Made by a program: the position numbers and the translations under genes. From assembly GCF_001422925.1 (NCBI RefSeq), contig NZ_LMNI01000001.1:742902-806901 (forward strand): a DNA stretch of 64,000 bases. Reading direction: 5' to 3'. Origin of the DNA: Microbacterium sp. Leaf288. GTDB lineage: Bacteria; Actinomycetota; Actinomycetes; Actinomycetales; Microbacteriaceae. The notes beneath the pieces are model-generated. The model was not told where the DNA came from. It saw only the letters and a program-made list of their open reading frames with translations, and searched no databases. Positions 1 to 7,742 of the stretch are shown here, piece by piece. Positions within the stretch are counted from its first letter, which is position 1. The number at the start of each line of letters is the position of its first letter.

Positions 1-1
1 G

Positions 2-124
2 CGGCTGCCGCGGCAGTACATGGGCGATGACTGGCCCGCCGACCGCTCCGCCGAGCTCTTCACCCGGCGGCACCGGGAGTTCGCCTTCCCGGCCGTCCGC
101 GATTTCGCGGGACTCGTCGACTGA
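2..124 (+). CDS. C-terminal end of an unidentified protein (5' truncated)
   Basis: The first bases of the window read open in one frame and end at a TGA at 122-124, giving the last 40 residues of a protein that starts outside the window. The peptide (ending FAFPAVRDFAGLVD) has normal composition for a coding frame, with GC-rich third positions. I do not recognise the family. The gene converges on the DUF3237 gene at 138-599. Confidence 0.45.
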   Translation, partial: RLPRQYMGDDWPADRSAELFTRRHREFAFPAVRDFAGLVD

Positions 125-137
125 GACCCGGCCGCGC

Positions 138-599
138 TCAGGTCACGCGGTAGGCCACGTACCGCACGCGATGCGCCTCGCGGATGTACGACGCCAGGTA
201 GACCGCGCGCTCGAACTCGGGGTGCGCGGCGCATTCGAGCGTGAGAGCCGCACGGAAGTAGTAGTCGGCGGGATCGACGTCCTCACCGCGGAGGAGCGCC
301 TCGAGCACCGCGGGGTCGCCGCTGCGCACCCCGCGGGCGCGGATGTAGAGGAGCGAGCCGTCGTCGCCGCGGGCGCTGTAGCGCCCGTCGATCTCGATGG
401 ACCCGTCCGCGCGCACGGTCTGCCAGTCGGCGCCGCCGGAGAGGATCTCGCCGTCGAAGGCGCCTGTGATCGTGCCGCCGACGACGGGGATGATGCGACG
501 GTGACCGGCGCGGGTCATGCCGTGGTCCTCGAGCGGGCCGAGGTCGGCGACGACCTCGAACGCGCGCTCGAGCGACGGGGCCGGCGGTTCGTGCGTCAT
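138..599 (-). CDS. DUF3237 family protein
   Basis: A 153-residue protein of the DUF3237 family, small beta-barrel proteins of unknown reaction that recur in aromatic and acyl-CoA catabolic operons. Family-like stretches are a central GGTITGAFDGEILSGGADWQ and a C-terminal RAALTLECAAHPEFERAVYL. The start is the ATG at 597-599, which overlaps the stop of the upstream CoA-ligase gene in an ATGA arrangement, so it is translated as the last gene of the hydroxycinnamate operon. It is not part of the minimal phd/cou set, so its role here is open; binding or processing a hydrophobic acyl intermediate is one possibility (inference). Confidence 0.8.
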   Translation of the reverse strand: MTHEPPAPSLERAFEVVADLGPLEDHGMTRAGHRRIIPVVGGTITGAFDGEILSGGADWQTVRADGSIEIDGRYSARGDDGSLLYIRARGVRSGDPAVLEALLRGEDVDPADYYFRAALTLECAAHPEFERAVYLASYIREAHRVRYVAYRVT

Positions 600-2119
600 C
601 GGCTCTCTCCGTAGCGGGCGCGGAGGTCCGCCTTGCGCACCTTGCCGGAGGCGGTGCGGGGGAGTTCCTCGACCACGACCACGTTCTTGGGCAGCTTGTA
701 CCGCGCGAGCAGCCCGTCGAGGTGCTCGCGGACGATCCGCGTGTCGACCTCGGCGCCCTCGCGCACGGTCACCACGGCCAGCGGAACCTCGCCCCACCGC
801 TCGTCGGGCACGCCCACCACGGCGACCCCCGAGATGCCCTCGATGTCGGCGATGAGGTTCTCGACCTCGGCGGGATAGATGTTCTCCCCGCCCGAGATGA
901 TCATGTCCTTGAGCCGATCGGAGATGTAGAGGTAACCGTCGCGGTCGAGGTAGCCGAGGTCGCCCGAGCGGAACCACCCGTCGCGCGTGAACGACGCCGC
1001 AGTCTCATCGGGCAGGCCGTGGTACCCGAGGAAGACGTTGGGCCCTGCGACCTCGATCTCGCCGACCGTGCCGCGCGGCACGACCTCGCCGTGCTCATCG
1101 GTGATCCGCACGTCGGTGAAGAAATGGGGGAGGCCGACACTGCCCTGCTTCTGCCGCGTCATCGCCGGAGACAGCGACGTCGCCCCGGGCGAGGTCTCGG
1201 TCATGCCGTAGCCCTGCGAGAACGACAGGCCGCGCTCCTCGTACGCGTTGAGGATGCGCGTCGGAACCGCCGACCCGCCGCACGTCAGCTTCTGCAGCGA
1301 CGACAGGTCGGTCGACGCCCACGCAGGATGGTCGGCCATCATCTGGTAGGTCGTGGGCACGCCGCTGAGCATCGTGATGCGGTGCTGCTGGATCAGTTCG
1401 AGTGCGCGGCCCGGCTCGAAGCCCTTCTCGAGCACGAGCGTCGCGCCCTTCAGCAGTACGGGCAGCGCGCCCATGCCGAGGGAGGCGACGTGGAAGAGCG
1501 GCGAGATCATGAGCGACACGTCGCTCGAGACGACGTCGTAATCGACGACGCAGTTGAGGGCCACCCACGTCAGGTTGCCGTGGCTGAGCACGGCGCCCTT
1601 CGGCCGCCCGGTCGTGCCCGACGTGTAGATGATCGCGGCCGGGGTGTCGAGGTCGACGTCGGCGACGGTGTGCCCGTGCGGCGCCTCGGCGATCAGTCGC
1701 GCCAGGCCGGGGTGCTCCGCAAGGCCCTCGCCGGTCACGATCACGTGCGCGATGCGCCCCGCCTCGACACCTGGCATCGCGCGGTCGAGGAACTCGGCAT
1801 CCAGCACGACGGCGCGAGCTCCGGAGTCGGCCAGCACGTGCCGCATCTCGGGCGCCGCGAGCCGCGTGTTCACCGGCACGAACACCGCTGCGAGCTGGGC
1901 GGCGCCGAACATCACCTGCAGGAACTGCGGGCTGTTCTCGCCGATGTACGCGACGGCGTCGCCCGCCCGGATGCCGCGATCCCACAGCACGGCGGCGACG
2001 CGGTCGGCGGCATCCGCCAGCTCCCCGTAGGTCAGCTCCGCGTCGCCGAAGACGACGGCCGTCTTCTCGGGGTCCTTGAGGCGCCGCTTGGCGAGCCAGA
2101 ACCCGATTCCCTTGTGCAT
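596..2119 (-). CDS. Acyl-CoA synthetase (PhdA/CouL-type hydroxycinnamate-CoA ligase)
   Basis: A 507-residue ANL-superfamily AMP-forming acid:CoA ligase, normal length. The P-loop signature YTSGTTGRPKG lies at 165-175, and the C-terminal catalytic lysine motif RTASGKVRK is present near the end. It would adenylate a carboxylic acid and transfer it to CoA in the cytoplasm. Fatty-acyl and hydroxycinnamoyl ligases cannot be separated by motif alone. The neighbours (SDR, amidohydrolase, acyl-CoA dehydrogenase, MaoC hydratase, MarR) match the phd cluster of Corynebacterium and the cou cluster of Rhodococcus, so p-coumarate, ferulate or a dihydro derivative is the likely substrate (inference). The ATG at 2117-2119 was chosen because domain homology begins there; a much longer open frame upstream is only a shadow. 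Confidence 0.88.
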   Translation of the reverse strand: MHKGIGFWLAKRRLKDPEKTAVVFGDAELTYGELADAADRVAAVLWDRGIRAGDAVAYIGENSPQFLQVMFGAAQLAAVFVPVNTRLAAPEMRHVLADSGARAVVLDAEFLDRAMPGVEAGRIAHVIVTGEGLAEHPGLARLIAEAPHGHTVADVDLDTPAAIIYTSGTTGRPKGAVLSHGNLTWVALNCVVDYDVVSSDVSLMISPLFHVASLGMGALPVLLKGATLVLEKGFEPGRALELIQQHRITMLSGVPTTYQMMADHPAWASTDLSSLQKLTCGGSAVPTRILNAYEERGLSFSQGYGMTETSPGATSLSPAMTRQKQGSVGLPHFFTDVRITDEHGEVVPRGTVGEIEVAGPNVFLGYHGLPDETAASFTRDGWFRSGDLGYLDRDGYLYISDRLKDMIISGGENIYPAEVENLIADIEGISGVAVVGVPDERWGEVPLAVVTVREGAEVDTRIVREHLDGLLARYKLPKNVVVVEELPRTASGKVRKADLRARYGESR

Positions 2120-2157
2120 CGTTGCAGTGTCCTCTCCTTCGAGGATGCGTGCCCGGG

Positions 2158-2610
2158 TCAGGCGTAGAAGCGGTACAGGCCGCGCGCGACGACGGCGGGC
2201 TTGCCCCCGCCCTCGATCTCGATGGTCTGGTCGACGGCGAACTGGTAGCCGCCGGGGATCTCCGTGACCTCGGCGATGACCGCGCCGCCGCGCACGCGCG
2301 CGCCGACCTTGACCGGCGACACGAACCTCACCTTGTCGAGGCCGTAGTTGACGCGCGTGGTCACTCCGGTGACGTCGAACAGCTCGGACCAGAACTTCAC
2401 GGTCAGCGACAGCGACAGGAAGCCGTGCGCGATGGCGCCGCCGAACGGGCCCTCGGCCGCGCGCTCGGGGTCGACGTGGATCCACTGGTGGTCGTCGGTG
2501 GCATCGGCGAAGAGGTTCACGCGCTCCTGCGTGACCTCGAGCCACTCGGTCCAGCCGAGGTCGGTGCCGGCGAGGCCGGCGACGTCGGCGTAGTCGACGG
2601 TGGTGGTCAT
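2158..2610 (-). CDS. MaoC-like enoyl-CoA hydratase
   Basis: A 150-residue single-hotdog MaoC-type hydratase. The hydratase motif DDHQWIHVDPERA (39-51) carries the catalytic Asp/His pair and is followed by the usual G-rich AHGFLSLSL helix. In phenylpropanoid degradation this enzyme (PhdE/CouM type) would hydrate the side-chain double bond of a hydroxycinnamoyl-CoA to the 3-hydroxyacyl-CoA. It lies between the acyl-CoA dehydrogenase and the CoA ligase with short gaps of 20 and 38 bp, so it is in the same operon. Confidence 0.87.
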   Translation of the reverse strand: MTTTVDYADVAGLAGTDLGWTEWLEVTQERVNLFADATDDHQWIHVDPERAAEGPFGGAIAHGFLSLSLTVKFWSELFDVTGVTTRVNYGLDKVRFVSPVKVGARVRGGAVIAEVTEIPGGYQFAVDQTIEIEGGGKPAVVARGLYRFYA

Positions 2611-2630
2611 GGGTTCTCCTTCGATGGGTT

Positions 2631-3821
2631 TCAGATGAAGGCCGAGGCGCCCGTGAGGGCGCGGCCGACGATGAGGGCGTTGATCTCGTGCGTGCCCTCG
2701 TACGAGTACACGGCTTCCGCGTCGGCGAAGAAGCGGGCGACGTCGTGCTCGAGCAGGATGCCGTTGCCGCCGAGCACTTCGCGGCCGAGGGCGACGGTCT
2801 CGCGTGCGAGGCGAGCGGTCTGCAGCTTGGCGAGCGCCGAGTTCTCGTCGGCGTACTCGCCCTGGTCCTGCCGGGCAGACAGCTGTGCGACGAGCGCCAG
2901 CGACGCCACGGCATTGCCGAGCATGCGGGCGAGCTTCTCCTGCACGAGCTGGAAACCGCCGAGAGGCCGCTCGAACTGATGCCGCTCGCGCACGTACCGC
3001 ACCGTCGCGTCGAGTGCGCCGGCCTGAAGTCCGGCCGCGATCCAGGCGACGTCCGACCGCATCGCGCGGAGGATCCGCGCCACGTCACGCCACCCGTTCA
3101 CGTTCTGGAGGCGCTCCGCCTCGGTCACGCGCGCGCCGTCGAGAGTGATCACCGCGTTCTGCATCGGTCGCAGCGCGATCTTGCCGGCGATCGCCTCGAG
3201 GCGCACGCCTGTCGCGTCGGTGGGCACGAGGAAGGCCTTGACCGCGTGGTCGTCGACATCGCGCGCGAACACGACGAGCACATCGGATGCCGCGGCCCCG
3301 CCGATCCACTTCTTGCGGCCGTCGATCACCCATGCGTCGCCCTCGCGACGGGCGGTGGTCGCGAGGCCGCCGGCGATGTCGGACCCGTGCTCGGGCTCGG
3401 TGAGTGCGAAGACGCCCTTCAGGTCGAAGCTGCGCACGCGCGGATCGAGCTCCTCCACCTGCGCGGGGGATCCGCCCAGCGCGATCGTGGTGCGGAAGAG
3501 CCCCGACTGCGCGTTGTAGAGCGTCGCGACCGATACGTCGGTGCGCGCCAGTACGTAGTTGCGGAACCCGGAGTACACGCTCGACGCCGCCTCCGCAGCA
3601 TCCACCGCCTCCGGCTGCATGAGGTCGAGAGGGATGAGCGCGTCGAGCACCTCGGGCGGCATCGTCGCGGTCTCCCACGCCTCGGCGAGGAGGGGACGGA
3701 TGCTGCTCTCCAGCGTCTGCTGCAGACGCCCCAGCGCCGCCCGCGCGGCGGGGCTCAGATGCGCGGCCGCGATCGCGTACGGGTCGAACCCGAACGTCGC
3801 ATCCGCCTCGAGCGCGGGCAT
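2631..3821 (-). CDS. Acyl-CoA dehydrogenase (glutaryl-CoA dehydrogenase-like)
   Basis: A 396-residue FAD-dependent acyl-CoA dehydrogenase of normal length. The FAD/substrate segment FALTEPEHGSD is central, and the catalytic base region YEGTHEIN is close to the C-terminus. The sequence looks most like the glutaryl-CoA dehydrogenase branch. In the phd pathway the equivalent enzyme desaturates saturated phenylpropanoyl-CoAs so that dihydrocinnamates enter the same route as cinnamates (known for the pathway, inferred here). The gap to the upstream amidohydrolase stop is 1 bp, so translation is probably coupled. Confidence 0.9.
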   Translation of the reverse strand: MPALEADATFGFDPYAIAAAHLSPAARAALGRLQQTLESSIRPLLAEAWETATMPPEVLDALIPLDLMQPEAVDAAEAASSVYSGFRNYVLARTDVSVATLYNAQSGLFRTTIALGGSPAQVEELDPRVRSFDLKGVFALTEPEHGSDIAGGLATTARREGDAWVIDGRKKWIGGAAASDVLVVFARDVDDHAVKAFLVPTDATGVRLEAIAGKIALRPMQNAVITLDGARVTEAERLQNVNGWRDVARILRAMRSDVAWIAAGLQAGALDATVRYVRERHQFERPLGGFQLVQEKLARMLGNAVASLALVAQLSARQDQGEYADENSALAKLQTARLARETVALGREVLGGNGILLEHDVARFFADAEAVYSYEGTHEINALIVGRALTGASAFI

Positions 3822-3822
3822 G

Positions 3823-4710
3823 TCAGCCCGCCAGTCCCAGCAGCCGCACCGCGTTGTCCTTCAGGATGCCGGGCATGACCTCGGGCTTGAAGGAGCCGGC
3901 GGTCTCGGCATCCCTCATCCAGCGGTCGGGGGTGAGCAGGGGGAAGTCCGAGCCGAACAGCACCCGGTTCTTGAGGTAGGAGTTCGCGGCGCGCACGAGC
4001 GACTCGGGGAAGTACTTGGGGCTCCAGCCCGACAGGTCGATCCAGGTGTTGTGCTTGTGGGTCGCGACCGACAGGGCTTCGTCCTGCCAGGGGACCGACG
4101 GGTGGGCCATGATGATCTGCAGCTCGGGGAAGCGGGCGGCGACCGGGTCGAGCAGCATCGGGTTCGACAGGCCCAGCAGCAGTCCGCGCCCGCCCGGCAG
4201 GCCCGCGCCGATGCCGGTCTGGCCGGTGTGGAACAGTGCCACGACGCCGGCGTCCTGCAGCGTCTCGTACAGCGGTGAGTAGGCCGGGTCGGAGGGATCG
4301 AAGCCCTGCACGGTCGGGTGGAACTTGAAGCCCCGCACGCCGTGGTCCTCGATGAGGCGGCGGGCGTCGTCGACCGCGGTCGGCGAGAGCGGGTCGACGG
4401 AGCCGAAGGGGATGAGCACGTCGTTGTTGCGGGCAGCGCCCTCCGCGATGTCGGCGCTCGAGATGGGTGCGTGCCCGAAGTTCGTGCGGGCGTCGACCGT
4501 GAACACGACGGCCGCCATGCGGCGCTCGCGGTAGTACGCGGCCACGCCGTCGAGGTCGGGGTTCGGCCCGTCGGTGCTGAAGTACTTCGCCGCCGCGTCG
4601 CGCAGATCGTCGGGCAGCGACGAGTGCCCGTGATGGTCGACCTCGATGTGCACGTGCACGTCGATCGCGGTGATCGCGTCGAGGTCGATCGCGGGTTCGT
4701 AGCGGATCAT
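3823..4710 (-). CDS. Amidohydrolase-family hydrolase (putative 3-oxoacyl-CoA ketohydrolase)
   Basis: A 295-residue metal-dependent hydrolase of the amidohydrolase 2 type with a TIM barrel. Metal ligands are visible as DVHVH (17-21), a His in VALFHTGQ, a His in IMAHPSVPW and the late Asp in FGSDFPLL. In the phd/cou pathways the protein at this position cleaves the 3-oxo-3-arylpropanoyl-CoA hydrolytically to a benzoate plus acetyl-CoA instead of by thiolysis; that assignment here rests on gene order. Start is the ATG at 4708-4710. It lies between the SDR and the acyl-CoA dehydrogenase. Confidence 0.85.
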   Translation of the reverse strand: MIRYEPAIDLDAITAIDVHVHIEVDHHGHSSLPDDLRDAAAKYFSTDGPNPDLDGVAAYYRERRMAAVVFTVDARTNFGHAPISSADIAEGAARNNDVLIPFGSVDPLSPTAVDDARRLIEDHGVRGFKFHPTVQGFDPSDPAYSPLYETLQDAGVVALFHTGQTGIGAGLPGGRGLLLGLSNPMLLDPVAARFPELQIIMAHPSVPWQDEALSVATHKHNTWIDLSGWSPKYFPESLVRAANSYLKNRVLFGSDFPLLTPDRWMRDAETAGSFKPEVMPGILKDNAVRLLGLAG

Positions 4711-4721
4711 GGCGCCTTCCG

Positions 4722-4753
4722 GTCGGTGAGCGAGCGAAGCGAGACGAAACGGG
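4722..4753. repeat. Copy of a dispersed GTGAGCGAGCGAAGCGAGACGAAACG-type intergenic repeat
   Basis: The 51-bp gap between the amidohydrolase start and the SDR stop carries a short sequence reading GAGCGAGCGAAGCGAGACGA with a downstream AAACGGG. The same text, in both orientations, occurs in the gap between the two IclR genes near 10014-10145. It is non-coding, and insertion inside an operon suggests a small dispersed element. Confidence 0.5.
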
Positions 4754-4761
4754 TCAGCCGG

Positions 4762-5691
4762 TCATGAGCGCTGCAGCTCCTCGGGCAGCGGCGGGAACTT
4801 CTCGCCCACCGACTGGAGAGCCCCCGCAGCGTCGGCGAAGCCGGTCGCGAGATCGTCGTACGACCAGCCGCCGTCGCTGTAGGCGGTGGCGACGGCCTCG
4901 GGGTGCGACCACAGCTGCAGCCGGTCGCCGCCGATGCCGATGGCCTGCCCGGTGACGGCGGCCGCAGCATCCGACGCGAGATACGCGATGAGTCCCGCGA
5001 CGTCGTCCGACGTGCCGAATCCGAGGTCGTGGCGGAAGAACGCGGGCATCGGCTCGCCCGCGGCGTCGGCCTCGACAGCGGCCGCGAAGTAGGGCACGGT
5101 CGCGGTCATGTCGGTCGCGGCGACGGGGATGACGGCGTTCGCGGTGATGCCGGCGCGCTTGAGCTCGAGCGCCCACGTGCGCACCATGCCGACGATGCCG
5201 GCCTTGGCGGCTGCGTAGTTGGTCTGGCCGAAGTTGCCGCGCTGGCCGGTGGGGGAGCCGATGCAGATGATGCGGCCGGCCACCTCGTTCTCGCGCATCC
5301 AGCTCGCGGCCTCGCGCACGCAGGTGAACGTGCCGCGCAGGTGCACGTTGATGACGGTGTCGAAGTCGTCGTCGCTCATCTTCCAGAGCACCGTGTCGCG
5401 CAGGACGCCGGCGTTGGTGACGAGGATGTCGAGTCGACCGAAGGTGTCGACTGCGGTCTGCACCAGCTGCTTCGCGGTCTCGGTGGGGCCGACCGGCAGG
5501 GCCACGGCGACCGCGCGACCGCCTTCGGCCTCGATGGTGGCGACGGCTTCGGCGGCGGTGGCCTCGTCGACGTCGTTGATCACGACGGCGGCGCCCTGGC
5601 GGGCGAGCTCCTGGGCGTAGGCGAGGCCGAGGCCGCGGCCCGAGCCGGTGACGATGGCGACCTTGCCGTCGAGAGGTGCGTGCGAAGACAT
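4762..5691 (-). CDS. SDR-family 3-hydroxyacyl-CoA dehydrogenase (first gene of hydroxycinnamate operon)
   Basis: A 309-residue short-chain dehydrogenase/reductase. The cofactor motif TGSGRGLG is at 15-22, NNAG-equivalent VTNAG at 91-95, and the catalytic Ser146, Tyr159 and Lys163 (YAAAK) are all present. The NDVD after beta-2 favours NAD(H). It is about 50 residues longer at the C-terminus than a minimal FabG. It would oxidise the 3-hydroxy-3-arylpropanoyl-CoA to the 3-oxo compound. The start at 5689-5691 is supported by an AAGGAG box about 8 bp upstream; an upstream in-frame ATG lacks this. It is the promoter-proximal gene, transcribed divergently from the MarR gene. Confidence 0.88.
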   Translation of the reverse strand: MSSHAPLDGKVAIVTGSGRGLGLAYAQELARQGAAVVINDVDEATAAEAVATIEAEGGRAVAVALPVGPTETAKQLVQTAVDTFGRLDILVTNAGVLRDTVLWKMSDDDFDTVINVHLRGTFTCVREAASWMRENEVAGRIICIGSPTGQRGNFGQTNYAAAKAGIVGMVRTWALELKRAGITANAVIPVAATDMTATVPYFAAAVEADAAGEPMPAFFRHDLGFGTSDDVAGLIAYLASDAAAAVTGQAIGIGGDRLQLWSHPEAVATAYSDGGWSYDDLATGFADAAGALQSVGEKFPPLPEELQRS

Positions 5692-5716
5692 GCGTGAACT
5701 CCTTCGTGTCGGATCC

Positions 5717-5746
5717 ATTGAAGACCCAACTGTTGAGAAAGTCAAT
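5717..5746. promoter_or_regulatory. Overlapping divergent promoters with central palindrome CAACTGTTG
   Basis: On the minus strand TTGACT (5740-5745) and TTCAAT (5717-5722) are 17 bp apart and would drive the SDR operon. On the plus strand TTGAAG (5718-5723) and GTCAAT (5741-5746) are also 17 bp apart and would drive the MarR gene. Both spacers contain the 9-bp palindrome CAACTGTTG (5727-5735). A MarR dimer bound there would block both directions, the usual logic for MarR-type hydroxycinnamoyl-CoA sensors. Positions are read from sequence; promoter activity is inference. Confidence 0.55.
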
Positions 5747-5784
5747 CATTCCGTTCATCCATGAATTCGACTACGATCGTGGGC

Positions 5785-6249
5785 ATGCCCGACACCGCTC
5801 ACCCCATTGCCCCGGAGGGGCTGCGGGCGTCGGCGTTGAGCGACGACGTGAGTTTCCTGCTCGCGCGCGCGAACGCCATCGCGCTCGCCGCGGGCAACGC
5901 CGCCCTGGCCGAACACGGGCTGAAGGCGCGCTCGTACTCCGTGCTGGTGCTGACATCGGGCGAGGCGCGGCCGTCGCAGCGCGAGCTCGCCGAATTCCTC
6001 CGGCTCGACCCGAGCCAGGTCGTGAGCCTCGTCGACGAACTGCAGTCGCGCGGCCTCGTCGAGCGCCAGCCCGATCCCGCGGACCGGCGCGCCAACGTGG
6101 TCGTCGCGACCGATGCCGGCCGCGCACTCGTCGGCCAGGCGCGGGAGTCGGCCCGGGCGGCCGAAGAGCGCGTGCACGCCGATCTGACGGAATCAGACCG
6201 CGCGACGCTCGCCACGCTGCTGCGCACGGTCGCCTTCCCGTCCGACTGA
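5785..6249 (+). CDS. MarR-family transcriptional regulator (PhdR/CouR-like)
   Basis: A 154-residue winged-helix MarR regulator. The recognition region SQRELAEFLRLDPSQVVSLV and the wing DPADRRANVV are typical. Known PhdR and CouR proteins repress divergent hydroxycinnamate genes and release DNA on binding an aryl-CoA intermediate; that role is inferred from the divergent position. The start at 5785 (MPDTAHPI) was preferred over the ATG at 5761 because it leaves a leader of about 30 nt after the predicted promoter; neither has a strong ribosome binding site. Confidence 0.85.
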   Translation: MPDTAHPIAPEGLRASALSDDVSFLLARANAIALAAGNAALAEHGLKARSYSVLVLTSGEARPSQRELAEFLRLDPSQVVSLVDELQSRGLVERQPDPADRRANVVVATDAGRALVGQARESARAAEERVHADLTESDRATLATLLRTVAFPSD

Positions 6250-6345
6250 CGGCGGCACGCGGCATCCGTCCCCGGCTCGGGGGTCGCGACATGCGGGGTG
6301 GGCGCGTCGATTCCGCGTGTCGCGCGACCTGAAGGGCCGCCGAGC

Positions 6346-7572
6346 TCAGCGGCGGTCGAGGACGTAGCGGTCGCGCCCGGCGAACACACCGACCACCGTG
6401 AGGGCGACGAGCACCGCGAGCACGAGCGCGAGCGATGCCGTCCAGCCGCCGGTGAGGCTGTGCAGGGCGCCGAAGGCGACCGGGCCGAGCGCGGCGATGA
6501 CGTAGCCGACGGACTGGGACATCCCCGACAGGGCCGCCGAGGTGTCGTGGTCGCGGGCGCGCTGCGCCATGAGCGTGAGCGACATCGCGAGCGTCGCGCC
6601 GCCAGTGAGTCCGATGAGAGAGCCCCACACCAGGACGCCGTCCGGCGCGATCATGAGGCCTGCGACGCCGACGATCGCGAGCGACGGGATGAGCGCGGGC
6701 GCCCACCGTTCGAGGCCGCCGCGCAGCGCGAGAGGCAGCAGCAGGCAGCCGGCGAGCGAGAACAGCTGGTAGACCATGACGTCGATGCCCGCGACGACCT
6801 CGGAGCGTCCGATCGACATCGACAGCGGCGCGAGCCACGTCACGAACATGTAGAACATGGATGCCTGGAGGCCCATGTAGGCGGCGACGAGCCAGGCGAT
6901 CGGGTCGCGCCAGATGCCGGTGCGCCCGCGCGGTGCCGCGGAGCGGTCGTGGGCACGGGCGGCGCCACGGTGCGCCCACCACCACGCGACGATCGCGAAG
7001 GGCAGGAGCGCGGCGCCGGTGACGAGGAGCGCGAAGCGCCACCCGGCCGGATCGCCGCCGACCTCGATGTGCGAGATCGGCACGACCACGCCGGAAGAGA
7101 CGGCGCCGAGGCCTGCGAGCAGGGCGGTGTAGGCCGCGGTCACGGCGGGGACGTGGCCCGAGAACTCCCGCTTGACCACGGCGGGCATGAGCACGTTGAT
7201 GAGGGCGATCCCGATGCCGATGATCGCCGTGCCGATCCACAGGCTCACCACCGGGCCGGGGATCGAGCGCACGAGGGTGCCGGCGAACAGCACCAGCAGC
7301 GACCACAGCAGCACCCGCGGCTGCCCGAACCGGCGGCTCAGATCGTGCGCGAGCGGCGAGAACAGCGCCCACGCGACGAGCGGCACCGCGGCGAGCAGGC
7401 CCAGCGCCGAGACCGACATCCCCGTGTCGGTGCCGATCTGGTCGAGGAGCGGCCCGAGGCCCGTGATCGCGGGCCGCATGTTCATCGCGACCAGGCAGAC
7501 CGCCGCGAGGAGCATCGCCACCGAGGCCGTGCGCGACGGCTCGGGCGGTGCGGTCCGGGGCGGTGAGGCCAT
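6346..7572 (-). CDS. MFS transporter, CynX/NimT type
   Basis: A 408-residue membrane protein with about 12 hydrophobic segments and the COG2807 (cyanate/nitroimidazole transporter) type opening MNMRPAITGLGPLLDQI. It could import or export a small organic acid; its place between the hydroxycinnamate operon and pobA makes an aromatic acid plausible (inference). The start at 7570-7572 is chosen because homology begins just after it. A TATAGT hexamer (7582-7587, minus strand) lies only about 10 bp upstream, so the transcript may be leaderless, which is common in actinobacteria. Confidence 0.82.
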   Translation of the reverse strand: MASPPRTAPPEPSRTASVAMLLAAVCLVAMNMRPAITGLGPLLDQIGTDTGMSVSALGLLAAVPLVAWALFSPLAHDLSRRFGQPRVLLWSLLVLFAGTLVRSIPGPVVSLWIGTAIIGIGIALINVLMPAVVKREFSGHVPAVTAAYTALLAGLGAVSSGVVVPISHIEVGGDPAGWRFALLVTGAALLPFAIVAWWWAHRGAARAHDRSAAPRGRTGIWRDPIAWLVAAYMGLQASMFYMFVTWLAPLSMSIGRSEVVAGIDVMVYQLFSLAGCLLLPLALRGGLERWAPALIPSLAIVGVAGLMIAPDGVLVWGSLIGLTGGATLAMSLTLMAQRARDHDTSAALSGMSQSVGYVIAALGPVAFGALHSLTGGWTASLALVLAVLVALTVVGVFAGRDRYVLDRR

Positions 7573-7648
7573 AGGCACCGGACTATAGCCGAGGCCGGGG
7601 CCGTAGCATCCGTTCATTCCCGTTCAGCGGCAATGCCGGCTTGTCGGG

Positions 7649-7717
7649 GTTCGGGGCGCGGCGCGTCCGTTCGGGGCGCGCGGCGTCCGCCCCGAATGCG
7701 TACGCTGCGCCCCGAAC
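7649..7717. repeat. Nested GGGGCG palindrome, copy 1 (downstream of pobA)
   Basis: Outer arms GTTCGGGGCGC (7649-7659) and GCGCCCCGAAC (7707-7717) pair perfectly. Inner arms TTCGGGGCG (7670-7678) and CGCCCCGAA (7688-7696) pair as well. The element begins about 25 bp past the end of pobA. Two related copies occur at 11025-11089 and 15355-15425. It could act as a transcription terminator or be a REP-like dispersed palindrome. Confidence 0.6.
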
Positions 7718-7742
7718 GGCACTCACGCCACGGGCCACTGCG

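Noticed and set aside
27..614. Plus-strand open frame at the left end
   Set aside because: Antisense to the DUF3237 gene and in a different frame from the truncated C-terminus ending at 124.
2120..3088. N-terminal extension of the CoA-ligase gene
   Set aside because: The extension is an Arg/Ser-rich translation of the MaoC and acyl-CoA dehydrogenase genes in another frame; ligase homology starts at 2119.
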